From positions 1-34,560 of the IMG/VR virus record IMGVR_UViG_3300024520_000272: a stretch of 34,560 nt of DNA, one strand, 5' to 3'. Within the stretch, counting starts at the first letter, position 1; the number at the start of each line of letters is the position of its first letter. This DNA comes from a virus. The position numbers and the translations under genes were made by a program. The notes beneath the pieces were generated by a model. That model saw nothing but the letters and a program-made list of their open reading frames with translations. It was not told where the DNA came from and did no database searches. This document shows, in pieces, positions 21,752-30,896 of this stretch.

Positions 21752-23587
21752 TTAACCTCCTGGACCGTAATTAATCTGCCCAGGTTGATATGGATTTGGA
21801 TTTAACGGATTATATTGATTGCTGTTAAAGCCTGCCCCTGTATTAAAACTAGGGGGTGGGTTCATACTTCCATACGAGCCTTGATTAAATGAACTTTGTA
21901 TAGCGCTCTGGTTAATTCCTGGATTTATTGGAGGTTGATAATTAAAGCTTGGCCCGCTTTGTTGAGGCGCTGGAGGAGTGTATCCAGGTATAGGAGGCAA
22001 GTAAGAGCTTTGATTAAATGCTGCTTGCGTATTTACTGGACCGCCTTGATAGCCTGTTCCAGTAGGCGCCGCAGTAATCCCCGCGGAAGGATTATTTATA
22101 TCAAATTGAGAAAATTGACCAGCCTGCCCAGGCGTGTAATAAGGCTGAGCGTTAGGTTGTAATGAATAATTTTGAGCTGGAGCTGGGGTCGGAGCTGGGG
22201 TCGGAGCTGGGGTCGGAGCTGTTCCGCCTTGAGGCTGTCCTTGATTGTTGCCAGCAAGCTGAGTATAAGTATTTATAGCTGCTCCTAATGCTTCTTGTCT
22301 TGGATCTCTAGGCATACCGTATACTTTATCAACTGTTGTTCTGCCTGCTTGATACTGAGGAGCAAACTGTTGAATAAACTTAGCAGCATTTGCTGGCGCC
22401 ATTCTTTGTTCTTCTTGTTGCTTGTATTGTCTATTAAGCATTTCTTGCTCAATACCTCTATCGGTAGCGCCAAGCGTACTTAAAGTTCCAATATCTTGAT
22501 CTCTAAGTCTTTGCTGAGTTGCACCTAAAGCGCCTAAGTCCGAACCGTATCCTGCTAAGTTAGCTCCAATTCCTGCAATACCAGAACCCACTCCTGTTAT
22601 ATCGCCAGCTAATTGTCTTTGTAAGCTACCTCTGGTGTCGCCTATATTTAATAGATCTTGACCATATTGTCTTTCTAGATCGCTTCTTCCTCTGCCTAAC
22701 CCCAGCAAGTCTTGAGCGTATTGTCTTTGAGCGTCTGAGCCTTGAGCGCCGAATCCAGCCTCTAAAGTAGCCCCAGATCTTGCTCCAGTTCTTTGATTTT
22801 CTAATTCTTGTAAAGCTCTTGATTGAGCTGTGTCAAACCCACCTGATCTAATTTGCCCTAAAGCTTTCCCTAAGCCTCTGCCTAAAGACTCTCTTCTTTC
22901 GTCAGCGGTTAACCTTGCTCTTGAACCAAAAGCTGATTCTCCGCCTTGAGAAATATCAGATGCTCTTTGTTGAATATCTTGCATGTCTCCAGCTTTCATC
23001 ATATCTTCAATTGTTTGGTTGACTACTTGGTTTTCAAAAGGGTTGTAGAATTGATTGGCCATTCCTGGGTTATAGCCTTGTAAAGATTGTCCCAATAAAT
23101 TTCTGCTTGTTCCCAAGCTATTAAACATTCCGCCTAAACCTGAACCTAATTGCTGTTCTGCTTGTCCAAAATAAGGTTGTTGAGCTCCGTATGCAGATCC
23201 AAATCTTTGTTCTGCCTGACCTAAGTATGGCTGTTGAGCGCCGTATGCGCTTCTATAACCACCTAAAGCCTCACCTAGCAACCCTCTTTGTTGCCCTAAA
23301 TCTGAAATACCTCGACCAATTAAATTTTCTTGCCTGTTTAAAAATGGTTGATAAGACCCAATTCCTTGCTGAGCTAACTGTTTAGCTTGTTGCTCGTAAT
23401 TAGATAAACCTGCAGTTCCTTGTAAACTAGGCGCTTGATCTAAAAATGATTTTTGAGCTGCTTGCGTAGCTTGATTCATTAAACCTGGCGTGTCAGCAGA
23501 ACCAAAATAAAGTTCTCTTAAAGCAGGATCAGAAATTATTTCATTTCTTTCAATCTCTTTTAAAACTGGATTAATTGGGCTAGCCAT
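21752..23587 (-). CDS. Gln/Gly-rich repeat virion protein
   Basis: 611 aa. The N-terminal half is helical and repetitive, with an 18-residue unit SAYGAQQPY(L/F)GQAEQ(R/Q)(F/L)G twice and related QYAQDLLGLG/QYGQDLLNIG units. The C-terminal third is Pro/Gln/Asn/Tyr-rich and low-complexity, including PTPA repeats. It is flanked by other virion genes with start/stop overlaps. Its length and helical repeats suit an ejection or tail-tube-associated protein. No enzyme motif seen. Confidence 0.6.
   Translation of the reverse strand: MASPINPVLKEIERNEIISDPALRELYFGSADTPGLMNQATQAAQKSFLDQAPSLQGTAGLSNYEQQAKQLAQQGIGSYQPFLNRQENLIGRGISDLGQQRGLLGEALGGYRSAYGAQQPYLGQAEQRFGSAYGAQQPYFGQAEQQLGSGLGGMFNSLGTSRNLLGQSLQGYNPGMANQFYNPFENQVVNQTIEDMMKAGDMQDIQQRASDISQGGESAFGSRARLTADERRESLGRGLGKALGQIRSGGFDTAQSRALQELENQRTGARSGATLEAGFGAQGSDAQRQYAQDLLGLGRGRSDLERQYGQDLLNIGDTRGSLQRQLAGDITGVGSGIAGIGANLAGYGSDLGALGATQQRLRDQDIGTLSTLGATDRGIEQEMLNRQYKQQEEQRMAPANAAKFIQQFAPQYQAGRTTVDKVYGMPRDPRQEALGAAINTYTQLAGNNQGQPQGGTAPTPAPTPAPTPAPAQNYSLQPNAQPYYTPGQAGQFSQFDINNPSAGITAAPTGTGYQGGPVNTQAAFNQSSYLPPIPGYTPPAPQQSGPSFNYQPPINPGINQSAIQSSFNQGSYGSMNPPPSFNTGAGFNSNQYNPLNPNPYQPGQINYGPGG
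22179..22220. repeat. 12-base tandem repeat encoding Pro-Thr-Pro-Ala
   Basis: GGAGCTGGGGTC occurs three and a half times in tandem. On the coding strand it gives consecutive PTPA units linking the helical and low-complexity parts of the 611-aa protein. Such a tract can change length by slippage without breaking frame. Confidence 0.85.
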
Positions 23588-24921
23588 TATATTGCCTCAA
23601 AAATATTCATTAATTCACGCATGTTTTCTACACCTTTTTCACGTGAAGCACTTCCGCCTTTAATAAGTTCTATACCAGATTTACTTTTGTTAACGTCAAA
23701 TGAGCCTGCGCCTCTTGTTGCTTTGGCTGTCATAACAAACTCACCATCGCTTAACATAGCAGGTATATCGTCTGAAGTTCCAGTACCTGGTCCTTCTGAT
23801 TCTCCGCCTTCACGCATATCTAAGTCTTGAACCATAGCTATACCGCCTTGGTTAAAATATTGTCTAGCTTCACCGCCGTAAGCAAAGTCTAAGGCTACGG
23901 GTGCAGGAGCTAAATCAAAGTCTGCTCTACTGCCACCTGTTCCAAGATTTTTAGCCATTTGATATCTGCCTAACTGATCCATAGACACTTGAGGTGTTTC
24001 TGCCAGTCCACCAGATCTAGATTTTGCTGAGTCGTAAACAAATTTACCCATTAACCCAGCAAGTCCTAAAGCTCCCATATTACCGCCAAACATGTTTCCT
24101 ATACCGCCGCCGCCACCCCCGCCACTACCGCCGCCAGGAAAAATTCCTCCGCCGCCACCGCCACTACCGCCGCCAGCTTGTCTTACTTTTTCAACTTCAG
24201 CGTTGTAAACAGCGTCGCCCTGAGCTTTTAAAGAGGCAATTTGTTGCGGAGTATATCCAGCGTTTTCTAAAGCTTGAGATCTACCACCAAAACCAAATTG
24301 ATTTCCAATTGTTTTTAATATTTGAGGTGTTGCACCTTTATCTCCTGTAAGTCTTTTAAACATGCCGCCTTCTGTAAAAGGATTTAAACTGGCTATTCCA
24401 GATTTAATTGCTCCTCCTCCAAACGATAAAGCTTGTCCCAAGGTTCCTCCAGCTCCGCCTGTAATAGCACTTCCAACACCGCCAAGACCAGGAATTTTAC
24501 CAACTAAACCGCCAATACCGCTGGCTACGTTGCCTAAGCCAACTTTACCTAAAAGAGATCCGCCTACAGCACCTAAAGCCTGACCAACGCCAGGAATAAG
24601 CATCGCTACAGGAGCTACTTTTTTAATTACTTTTTTAGCTTTTTTCCAAAGCTTAGATAAAAATCCAAACTCTGGTAAACCCGTTAAAGGGTTTAGATCC
24701 ATACTTCCATTTCCAACTAAGAATTGATTTGGATCAATCCCGTAATTCGAAATAGCTTTCTCGATTGCTAATTTTAAAAGGGGGTTATCGCGTAAAGCTT
24801 GAGCAGGTACGACCATCTCATCTGGGGCTACGTGAGCTAGATAAGTGTCTTCATTTCTGCCTAAAGCAGCGATTCCTTGGAGTTGTTCTTGTTGTCTGTT
24901 GTTCAGCATACCTTGTTCCAT
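23587..24921 (-). CDS. glycine-rich membrane-active virion protein
   Basis: 444 aa. N-terminal VAPDEMVVPAQALRDNP and C-terminal DDIPAMLSDGEFVMTAKA are related motifs that I recall from marine phage tail/ejection proteins. Between them is KKAKKVIKKVAPVAMLIPG, a basic amphipathic helix. Then come Gly/Leu/Val stretches (VGQALGAVGGSLLGKVGLG) and runs of up to seven Gly. Probably inserts in or crosses a membrane during DNA delivery. Its stop overlaps the next start (TAATG). The start lacks a good ribosome-binding site. Confidence 0.6.
   Translation of the reverse strand: MEQGMLNNRQQEQLQGIAALGRNEDTYLAHVAPDEMVVPAQALRDNPLLKLAIEKAISNYGIDPNQFLVGNGSMDLNPLTGLPEFGFLSKLWKKAKKVIKKVAPVAMLIPGVGQALGAVGGSLLGKVGLGNVASGIGGLVGKIPGLGGVGSAITGGAGGTLGQALSFGGGAIKSGIASLNPFTEGGMFKRLTGDKGATPQILKTIGNQFGFGGRSQALENAGYTPQQIASLKAQGDAVYNAEVEKVRQAGGGSGGGGGGIFPGGGSGGGGGGGIGNMFGGNMGALGLAGLMGKFVYDSAKSRSGGLAETPQVSMDQLGRYQMAKNLGTGGSRADFDLAPAPVALDFAYGGEARQYFNQGGIAMVQDLDMREGGESEGPGTGTSDDIPAMLSDGEFVMTAKATRGAGSFDVNKSKSGIELIKGGSASREKGVENMRELMNIFEAI
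24119..24176. repeat. 19-base direct repeat in Gly-rich segment
   Basis: CCGCCACTACCGCCGCCAG occurs exactly at 24119-24137 and 24158-24176, 39 bases apart (13 codons). It encodes duplicated Gly-rich segments in the 444-aa protein. The tract is a GC-rich island in an AT-rich genome and could expand or contract by recombination. Confidence 0.85.
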
Positions 24922-24937
24922 ATGTTATTTTAGCATC

Positions 24938-25309
24938 TTAGTTGTAATATTGTTCAATATCCCAGCCATATAAAGATGATCCTAAATTTATTGTTACATC
25001 CCCATTTGTAGTTACAGATACATTCCCAACTAAAGCTTTAGCTTGGTATCCTTGAGGATTTGCGGGGATTCCTAAATCTAGGAACTCATACCCGTTATAT
25101 ACTTGCAACACTTCGGTTGTAGTATTAAAGATTAGCGTGCCAATATTAAAGTTCAATTGATCACGTTGAGTAGTTGATAACTGTAAAGTATTATCAGGGT
25201 CTACTGATCCTAAGTTTATCTCTAAAATTCTGACAAGTCTATTAAAAACGTCAACAGAAGTCGTCTCTCCGTAAGCCAACGGCAGTTGAGACTGAAGTAT
25301 TTTACTCAT
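24938..25309 (-). CDS. small virion-associated protein, 123 aa
   Basis: It begins MSKILQSQLPLAYGETTSVD and has a beta-rich C-terminal half (GTLIFNTTTEVLQVYNGYEF), similar in style to small tail-attachment proteins. The start is coupled to the gp10-like gene by ATGA, so it is likely a partner in the same structure. Assignment is by position only. Confidence 0.55.
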   Translation of the reverse strand: MSKILQSQLPLAYGETTSVDVFNRLVRILEINLGSVDPDNTLQLSTTQRDQLNFNIGTLIFNTTTEVLQVYNGYEFLDLGIPANPQGYQAKALVGNVSVTTNGDVTINLGSSLYGWDIEQYYN

Positions 25310-27147
25310 CTTCTACCGTCTGTTTTTACGTCTAGTCTTGTAGCTCCTAATCTCCATCCTACGCTTGTATTTGCTATTGTATCGTCATCGTCAGACTCAA
25401 ACCTTAAAACGGCTTGACGCCCTCTTGCTCTAATATTGGCTTGTTGCGTTGTAGAGCTAATAGAATTGGTTGAGTTTGTTGTTAAAGAATCTCCTGGAAA
25501 GTTTCTTGTTTTAACAACTATATTAACTTTACCGCCACCTGAGTTAGATAAGAATTTAAAATCTGGAATAATTCTTCTAATAAAACTAAATTGTTCGCCG
25601 TCTCCTATATCAAAGTCGGAGCTTTCAATAAACACATTCGTCATCGGCGTGCCGTCATCGTCAAAACCAACTTCTTGTTGGTAAACATATCCGCTACTAA
25701 CAGCACGTGGATAGTTTTCAATACCAGAATCTAGCCAAGCTGTTCTGCTTAAAGACCCATATATCCAAGTTTGATCTGCGTAATTATAAATAACGTATCT
25801 GTCTATTTCTGTTGAAGATGCTGAACAGTAGAACCAACCCACTTCACTTTTATCGTTAATTGTAAAAGCATTAATTTTAAAAGATTGAATTAAATTAATA
25901 TCTGAAAAAATGTAATTCTGAACGCTGCAAGGCAAAGATTGGACTGTACCGTTGTAAGCGTAAAAATTATTGTAGCTCATCCAAAAAACAGCAGTTGGAG
26001 CTGTAACGGATGCTTTAGGCCCTATTAGACCTGTACCTTCGTTAATTAAGTTAACAGCAAAAGTAAATGGCGGTCCAACAAACTGCATGCTATATAAAGC
26101 AGTATCTGTCCAAACCAATATTTCTTGACGAGACTTGTTAGCTCCAATAATAGAAGAGCCAGACGATAGCCTCAAAGATCCTGCTGTATTGGTAATCAAA
26201 GGTTCAAATTGCAAATCGTTTTCTTGGTCAGAAAAAGCAATTAGCATTGGATCAATTGTTCCAGTCCTAGCGCTTCCAACAATAGGGTCGCATCCTAATA
26301 CAATTAAATGACGATCTTTCTCTGAAGTAATAACTTGAATACCCTTGGTAGGTACTAAATTAGCTCCAGATATACCAGATAACTCAACTGCTCTAGTTGT
26401 TACGCCGTTGTTTTCTGTCCACTTATAAATACCACCATTTCTAGCATTAATAATAAGGTTTTCGCCAAAGTGGTCATGTGACCAAAGTCTCAACTGCCCT
26501 GTTTCATTTAACGCAGTAGATGAACCAAACGTCCCCTCACCCCAATTGTTCGCACCCCAACCCGTAGATGGAACGTAAACATCCAAACCTACGTTTATTT
26601 GATAGGCTGCGTCTGTGGCACTTCCACCATTGCCTGTGTCACTACCATTAGCTGTAGCTGATGCTACAAAAGTATATGTGTTGGTAGTAATAGAGGTTAT
26701 CTGATGTTCTGTGTTTAAAACTGTGGCTGTAATTGCTCCACCTAAAGAAACAGCATTACTTATGGTTACAAAATCATTAATTACAGCTCCATGATCTGTA
26801 TCTGTTGCTGTAATAATTGCACTACCGTTTGTTGCGGCAAAAGTAGTAACGTTTAAATCTGTTGATCGTATTGGCGTAATATCATAAAAAACATTACCTT
26901 GTTGAACGTAGTATTTAAAAGTTGTTCCCAAACCTAATAATTTATCACCACCTAGAGAAACCCAAGCGTGCAAAGCTCTACATGTTCCTAGAAAAGTATC
27001 GGTTGTAAGTTTTGCCCAACCTCCAAATTTTTCAGGCAAGCCTTTTCTAAATCTTACAAGATTAATATCAAACCATCCCCCTTCATTGCTGTAGTCTGTT
27101 CCTTCTCTGTTTATCCCTGGTTTAAATATTGTTTTTTGTAAAGCCAT
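25306..27147 (-). CDS. P22 gp10-like tail/DNA-stabilisation protein
   Basis: Predicted portal- or tail-tube-associated plug. The start is placed at 27147 (MALQKTIFKPGINREGTDY), one base after the lysozyme stop, giving 613 aa; the frame upstream from 27177 lies inside the lysozyme gene. The opening with GINREGTDYSNEGGWFD and VRFRKGLPEKFGGW, then many short beta strands, resembles packaged-DNA stabilisation proteins of the P22 gp10 type in marine podoviruses. Residues about 95-190 form an inserted Ser/Thr-rich beta domain. The likeness is from memory. Confidence 0.6.
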   Translation of the reverse strand: MALQKTIFKPGINREGTDYSNEGGWFDINLVRFRKGLPEKFGGWAKLTTDTFLGTCRALHAWVSLGGDKLLGLGTTFKYYVQQGNVFYDITPIRSTDLNVTTFAATNGSAIITATDTDHGAVINDFVTISNAVSLGGAITATVLNTEHQITSITTNTYTFVASATANGSDTGNGGSATDAAYQINVGLDVYVPSTGWGANNWGEGTFGSSTALNETGQLRLWSHDHFGENLIINARNGGIYKWTENNGVTTRAVELSGISGANLVPTKGIQVITSEKDRHLIVLGCDPIVGSARTGTIDPMLIAFSDQENDLQFEPLITNTAGSLRLSSGSSIIGANKSRQEILVWTDTALYSMQFVGPPFTFAVNLINEGTGLIGPKASVTAPTAVFWMSYNNFYAYNGTVQSLPCSVQNYIFSDINLIQSFKINAFTINDKSEVGWFYCSASSTEIDRYVIYNYADQTWIYGSLSRTAWLDSGIENYPRAVSSGYVYQQEVGFDDDGTPMTNVFIESSDFDIGDGEQFSFIRRIIPDFKFLSNSGGGKVNIVVKTRNFPGDSLTTNSTNSISSTTQQANIRARGRQAVLRFESDDDDTIANTSVGWRLGATRLDVKTDGRR

Positions 27148-27148
27148 T

Positions 27149-27607
27149 TTATATATGTTCCCAAGGTTTTCCCTCAAACATTAAAGCTTCTGCTTCTCTT
27201 CTTCTTGTAAGCCCAGCCAAAACTTTTCTCTCGCCATTTACTGTAGCTTTATTCCAGCGTTTAATTTGATTTGAAACATCTTCGTAATCACCTGCATTTA
27301 ATTTTTTTAACAAAGTAGAAACTTTTAAATTAGCTGGGCCAAGGTTGTAAACCCAAGAAACCAAAGCATCAAACTGACATTGGTTCATTGGTACAGTCAC
27401 TAAAGAATTAACGTAATGCTCATATTCATCTTCAAGCTCGCGCCATAACATAAATTCTGCTTTTTCTTCGCCCCAAGTGTCGCCTTCTTGGACATCTTTA
27501 GTATGGCCATAACCAATAGTCCAAACTCCTGCAGCACATTTGTATGCTTCTAATTCACAACCTTCAAATTTTTTTATAAGGTCAAATCCTTCATCTGAAA
27601 TATGCAT
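27149..27607 (-). CDS. GH24 endolysin (lysozyme) with E-C-T triad
   Basis: Peptidoglycan-cleaving muramidase, 152 aa. The start at 27607 is chosen because it begins the family domain and overlaps the preceding stop by one base; the upstream extension is out of frame with the neighbour's protein. Active site: Glu15 in FEG, Cys24 in YKCAAG and Thr30 in TIGYGHT. That fits E-8aa-C-5aa-T, a known variant of E-8aa-D-5aa-T. VWTIGYGHT and SWVYNLG are diagnostic. No signal peptide or anchor, so release needs the holin genes just upstream. Confidence 0.9.
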   Translation of the reverse strand: MHISDEGFDLIKKFEGCELEAYKCAAGVWTIGYGHTKDVQEGDTWGEEKAEFMLWRELEDEYEHYVNSLVTVPMNQCQFDALVSWVYNLGPANLKVSTLLKKLNAGDYEDVSNQIKRWNKATVNGERKVLAGLTRRREAEALMFEGKPWEHI

Positions 27608-27822
27608 TATATTGCTACTATTCCTGTTAAAGAGGCAAGCAAAAGCGTTGCCATAAAACCAAAAGTCCCAAACATTGCCACTCTTAGAGTTCCGTTTAGA
27701 TCGTTCATTTCTTGTTTTATCTCTGCTGTTTCTTTGAATATGCTCTTCCATCTTTCTTCACATTTTGCCTCGTGAGATTTTAAGTCTGCGTGAACGTCAC
27801 CTGCTGTTTTTCTATTACTCAT
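27607..27822 (-). CDS. one-span membrane protein, XhlA-like holin partner
   Basis: The start is at 27822 (MSNRKTAGDVHADLKSHEAK), whose ATG overlaps the holin stop by eight bases. A charged helical N-terminus of about 45 residues is followed by one hydrophobic segment (FGTFGFMATLLLASLTGIVA). This is the layout of haemolysin XhlA-type phage proteins. Located between holin and lysozyme, it probably assists or regulates lysis. Confidence 0.7.
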   Translation of the reverse strand: MSNRKTAGDVHADLKSHEAKCEERWKSIFKETAEIKQEMNDLNGTLRVAMFGTFGFMATLLLASLTGIVAI

Positions 27823-28297
27823 CTTTATCAGGGGTGTTTGAAGCGCCAAAGTAAAAGGAGATGACAGCACTTGCTAAACCTCCTAAGTAACCTAAGACTA
27901 AGTTAATAAGAGCTTCAGAGTTTTGTTCTGGTGGCTGCAAAGTCACTAAGAATATATAACCCATAAACCCACCAACAACAACAGTACCCATAATTCTAGC
28001 AGTCCAGTCTTTGCTAAACTTACCTCTAGCATCTTGTTTGTCTTGAACTTCTAGTTTAAATACATCTACTTCAAGCTCTTTCATTTGTAGCTCAAAACCT
28101 TGTTCAGCTTTCTTAAGCTCTAACATTTGTTCTGGGGTTGCTGCTTGTATAGCTTTATTAATAGACTTGGGATCTGATTGACATCCAAGCACACCAGCAA
28201 TAACAGATGCTGCTTGACCGCCTAATGGCCCACCTAATGCTGAACCAAGCGTAGGAGCCAAAGCACCTACTACATTTTTAATTAAATTAAATTTCAT
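27815..28297 (-). CDS. three-span holin (GTA_holin_3TM type)
   Basis: 160 aa. A Gly/Ala-rich hydrophobic N-terminus (about 8-38) precedes a charged helix with LEVQDKQDARGKFSKDW, then two more spans (IMGTVVVGGFMGYIFLVTL and LVLGYLGGLASAVISFYFG). The D-x-x-x-A-R motif before the second span is typical of the GTA_holin_3TM family. The holin makes inner-membrane lesions so the lysozyme can leave the cytoplasm. Gene order in the lysis cassette supports the call. Confidence 0.8.
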   Translation of the reverse strand: MKFNLIKNVVGALAPTLGSALGGPLGGQAASVIAGVLGCQSDPKSINKAIQAATPEQMLELKKAEQGFELQMKELEVDVFKLEVQDKQDARGKFSKDWTARIMGTVVVGGFMGYIFLVTLQPPEQNSEALINLVLGYLGGLASAVISFYFGASNTPDKDE

Positions 28298-28301
28298 ATT
28301 A

Positions 28302-28643
28302 TTAACCTGCTAATGGATTGCCAGCTTCTAGTTTTTTAAGATCTCTATCTAAACTTTGAAGGTCTGCTTTAATAGTAGCTATATCAGTTTTTATTTCAGT
28401 AACATCTGGTACTTCTACGCTGTCTATTTCTTTTTCTAAAAACTTAACTGAAGTCTCAATAGATGCAAAACGTTCTTCAATGGCTTGTTGCGCTTGTTCA
28501 GTATCGCCTATACCGCCTATCTGAGCTTCTAGGTTGTCTAGTCTATTAACGTATTGAGCTCCTTGATAGCCAAACCCAGCAAGGGTAGTAACTATTCCAG
28601 CCAGAGCTATTAATTGAGTTGTTTTGTTTTCAAACCAATTCAT
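28302..28643 (-). CDS. membrane-anchored coiled-coil protein, lysis cassette
   Basis: 113 aa. One N-terminal span (TTQLIALAGIVTTLAGFGYQ, about 8-27) is followed by a long coiled coil (RLDNLEAQIGG and TDIATIKADLQSLDRDLKK). It overlaps in position with spanin or antiholin genes of other phages, but no lipobox or second span is seen. A strong AGGAGAATGAG site precedes its ATG. Confidence 0.6.
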   Translation of the reverse strand: MNWFENKTTQLIALAGIVTTLAGFGYQGAQYVNRLDNLEAQIGGIGDTEQAQQAIEERFASIETSVKFLEKEIDSVEVPDVTEIKTDIATIKADLQSLDRDLKKLEAGNPLAG

Positions 28644-28652
28644 CTCATTCTC

Positions 28653-30896
28653 CTATAAATTTGGTTGCAATTTTTGCAACTCAGTTAAAGTTTCTATACT
28701 TTGTCCAGCTAACTGATAAAACGCTAGAGTATTATCTGGTATTGTGTTATTAGTATAAATGCTTTTAGGCTCATACCAAAACTCTTTTTCAGGTATAGAG
28801 ACTATTCTATAGTTATTAAAGCCTGGTAAGAAACCCATAACAGCAATAATTGCATTCTCTGAGCCATATTCTCCCGTCTCTTCTTGTTGCGCTGTTACTT
28901 GATCTTGGGCTGTTTGTAGGTTTTTAGCTATGATGTTTTCTACTGTGGTGTCTGTTTCTGAGTTAACTTCTACAGAAGCAATAGACGTATCCATCTGATC
29001 TTGCGTTGTTTCATCTGTTCCACGTAGAACAACTGTTTCTGTTGATACTGTATCTGTTTCAACAGATGTAGAGCTAAACGAAGAGTTTGATACGGACACG
29101 CTGCTCATATCAAGAACTTGATTGGTTTGAGCAGTAGATGATGCAAACTGATCTGACATACTAGGAGAGCTACTAGTACTAAAACCAGCGTTAGATGAGG
29201 AACTTACAGCATTCCCAGAAGCTATACTGTTGCCTGTAGAATGAACTGAGTTGCCAGCATTAGTACCGCTAACGCTTTGGCTAGCTGTTGTTATTGTAGA
29301 AGCAACAACTCTAAGAGCTATATCTCTGCTAATAGAGCTCTTACCTGTAGCCTCTTGCCTCTCAACTACTTGGAATTCTTCTTGAAAAGTTTCTTCAAAC
29401 TCTTCTGCTACATCTTCTCTTTCTAATCTTTCTTCTTCTACTTCAGCTTCAGCCATTCTTTCTTCTATGGCCTCAAAGATTTCTTCTACAGCTTCTTCTT
29501 CAAATATCTCTTCTATAAATTCTTCTTCAGGCTCATCTAGTTCTGCCATTTCTTCTTCCATTCTTTCTTCTTCTTGATGTGTTTCTTCTTCAAACCATTC
29601 TTCTAGCTCTTCTATACTATTAAATTCTATAAATGTTTCTGGTTCTCTATAATCTTCTACCAAAAAGTTTTCTTGAAATAAAAATTCTTCTAATAAAATT
29701 TCATCTGGGTGATGATGCATTTGTTCTTGTTCTACATCCCATACATCCATCATTACGTCTACATCGTCATAAGACGTTATAAGTGTAGTCTCAAAATCTA
29801 TCATCCCATCATCACTGAAACTTATATCTGAACCCATCCAATCATCAACTTGTTCTTGACCAAATTGTTCTACATCCAACTCATACCAGTCTGCGTCAGT
29901 AAATCCAGCGCACCTATTTTCATAACAAGGATCATTGGGATCTAACCATTCGTCATACTCTTCGTCATACCACATATCTTCTTCTTGATATCCGTAGTCA
30001 GTATCATCGTCAAAATAAGCAACAGAATCTTGTTGCCTGTACCCAGGACAGAAAGGGCCGTATTGAGGATCTAAGTCACATTGAAAGTCATCAAAAGCGT
30101 CCCAGTAATAAGGGCATGATTCTGCGTACAATTGATCTATATCGCATTGTTGGGTTTGATATGCATCAGCATAGCCAGAGCAACTAGAGTCATTTAAAGG
30201 ATTACTACAATCTACACCATTACCAGTTCCTACTCCGAACAAAGAACCACCATTTTCTAGATTAGTATTTTTATCAGAGTTGTTCCAATCGTAGTTATAA
30301 CAACTAGAGCTGTTGGTTGAACCTGTATTGCACTCATCGTGGTAATAATATTGATAGAATTGTTTGCTGCCACTTCCAACCTCACCAATTAAAACATCGT
30401 GATTAATAATATCTAAAACACCATACCTAAACTCAAATGTATCGTTAGTCCAAAGTATTACTTCAAAGCTGTTATCAGAGGCTCGGTTGTACTCTCTCAT
30501 GTCATACCAACCGAATACTGTTTTATCGCTAAAGCTTTTAGCTAACATGCTTGAGTCGTTGTCTCGTATGAGGTCAGTCCAAAAAGGTAGTAAGGTGTAA
30601 GTATACTGAGAAGCTAATGGGTCGGGAGTAAAGTCATTACAGAAAGCGCCTGTTGTTTTAAAGTGTAGACATCCATTAGTAGCTATACGCCCTTGGGTAA
30701 AGGCTTCGCCATAAAAGTCAAAAGTAAAACCAAGATTGAAAGTTGCGGAAACTTGATCGTCTCCTGAGTTTAAACTGGTAGTACCAGATTGGTTGGTTAG
30801 ATCAATTAAAGACTGGTTAGCCTCATAAATGTATTGACTTAATACATCGAGACTAAACAGGCATGCTATTGCGTAGCATAAAATTCTTTTTTGCAT
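28653..30896 (-). CDS. secreted NIDO-domain, Cys-repeat, acidic protein
   Basis: 747 aa. A signal-peptide-like start (MQKRILCYAIACLFSLDVLS) is followed by a NIDO-like domain: FNLGFTFDFYGE, IATNGCLHF, then LLPFWTDL and VFGWYDMREY, about 50-170. Next are repeated Cys modules with CDxDxxYxxxCPxY (about 240-290), a very acidic helical stretch, and a Ser/Thr tail. NIDO occurs in cell-surface adhesion proteins; similar marine phage proteins exist to my memory. It may be a virion surface or outer-membrane factor. The start overlaps the upstream gene by 31 bases. Confidence 0.65.
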   Translation of the reverse strand: MQKRILCYAIACLFSLDVLSQYIYEANQSLIDLTNQSGTTSLNSGDDQVSATFNLGFTFDFYGEAFTQGRIATNGCLHFKTTGAFCNDFTPDPLASQYTYTLLPFWTDLIRDNDSSMLAKSFSDKTVFGWYDMREYNRASDNSFEVILWTNDTFEFRYGVLDIINHDVLIGEVGSGSKQFYQYYYHDECNTGSTNSSSCYNYDWNNSDKNTNLENGGSLFGVGTGNGVDCSNPLNDSSCSGYADAYQTQQCDIDQLYAESCPYYWDAFDDFQCDLDPQYGPFCPGYRQQDSVAYFDDDTDYGYQEEDMWYDEEYDEWLDPNDPCYENRCAGFTDADWYELDVEQFGQEQVDDWMGSDISFSDDGMIDFETTLITSYDDVDVMMDVWDVEQEQMHHHPDEILLEEFLFQENFLVEDYREPETFIEFNSIEELEEWFEEETHQEEERMEEEMAELDEPEEEFIEEIFEEEAVEEIFEAIEERMAEAEVEEERLEREDVAEEFEETFQEEFQVVERQEATGKSSISRDIALRVVASTITTASQSVSGTNAGNSVHSTGNSIASGNAVSSSSNAGFSTSSSPSMSDQFASSTAQTNQVLDMSSVSVSNSSFSSTSVETDTVSTETVVLRGTDETTQDQMDTSIASVEVNSETDTTVENIIAKNLQTAQDQVTAQQEETGEYGSENAIIAVMGFLPGFNNYRIVSIPEKEFWYEPKSIYTNNTIPDNTLAFYQLAGQSIETLTELQKLQPNL

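Noticed and set aside
24024-24583. Rightward Arg/Pro-rich frames opposite the Gly-rich virion gene
   Set aside because: They are the complement of GGC/GGA glycine codons; low-complexity shadows without ribosome-binding sites.
27147-27177. N-terminal extension of the gp10-like protein (MRENLGNIYK)
   Set aside because: It lies within the lysozyme 3' end. MALQKTIFKPG is the natural start just after the lysozyme stop.
27607-27751. N-terminal extension of the lysozyme
   Set aside because: The 48 extra codons lie in the coding region of the membrane protein gene in another frame. The lysozyme domain starts at the Met at 27607.
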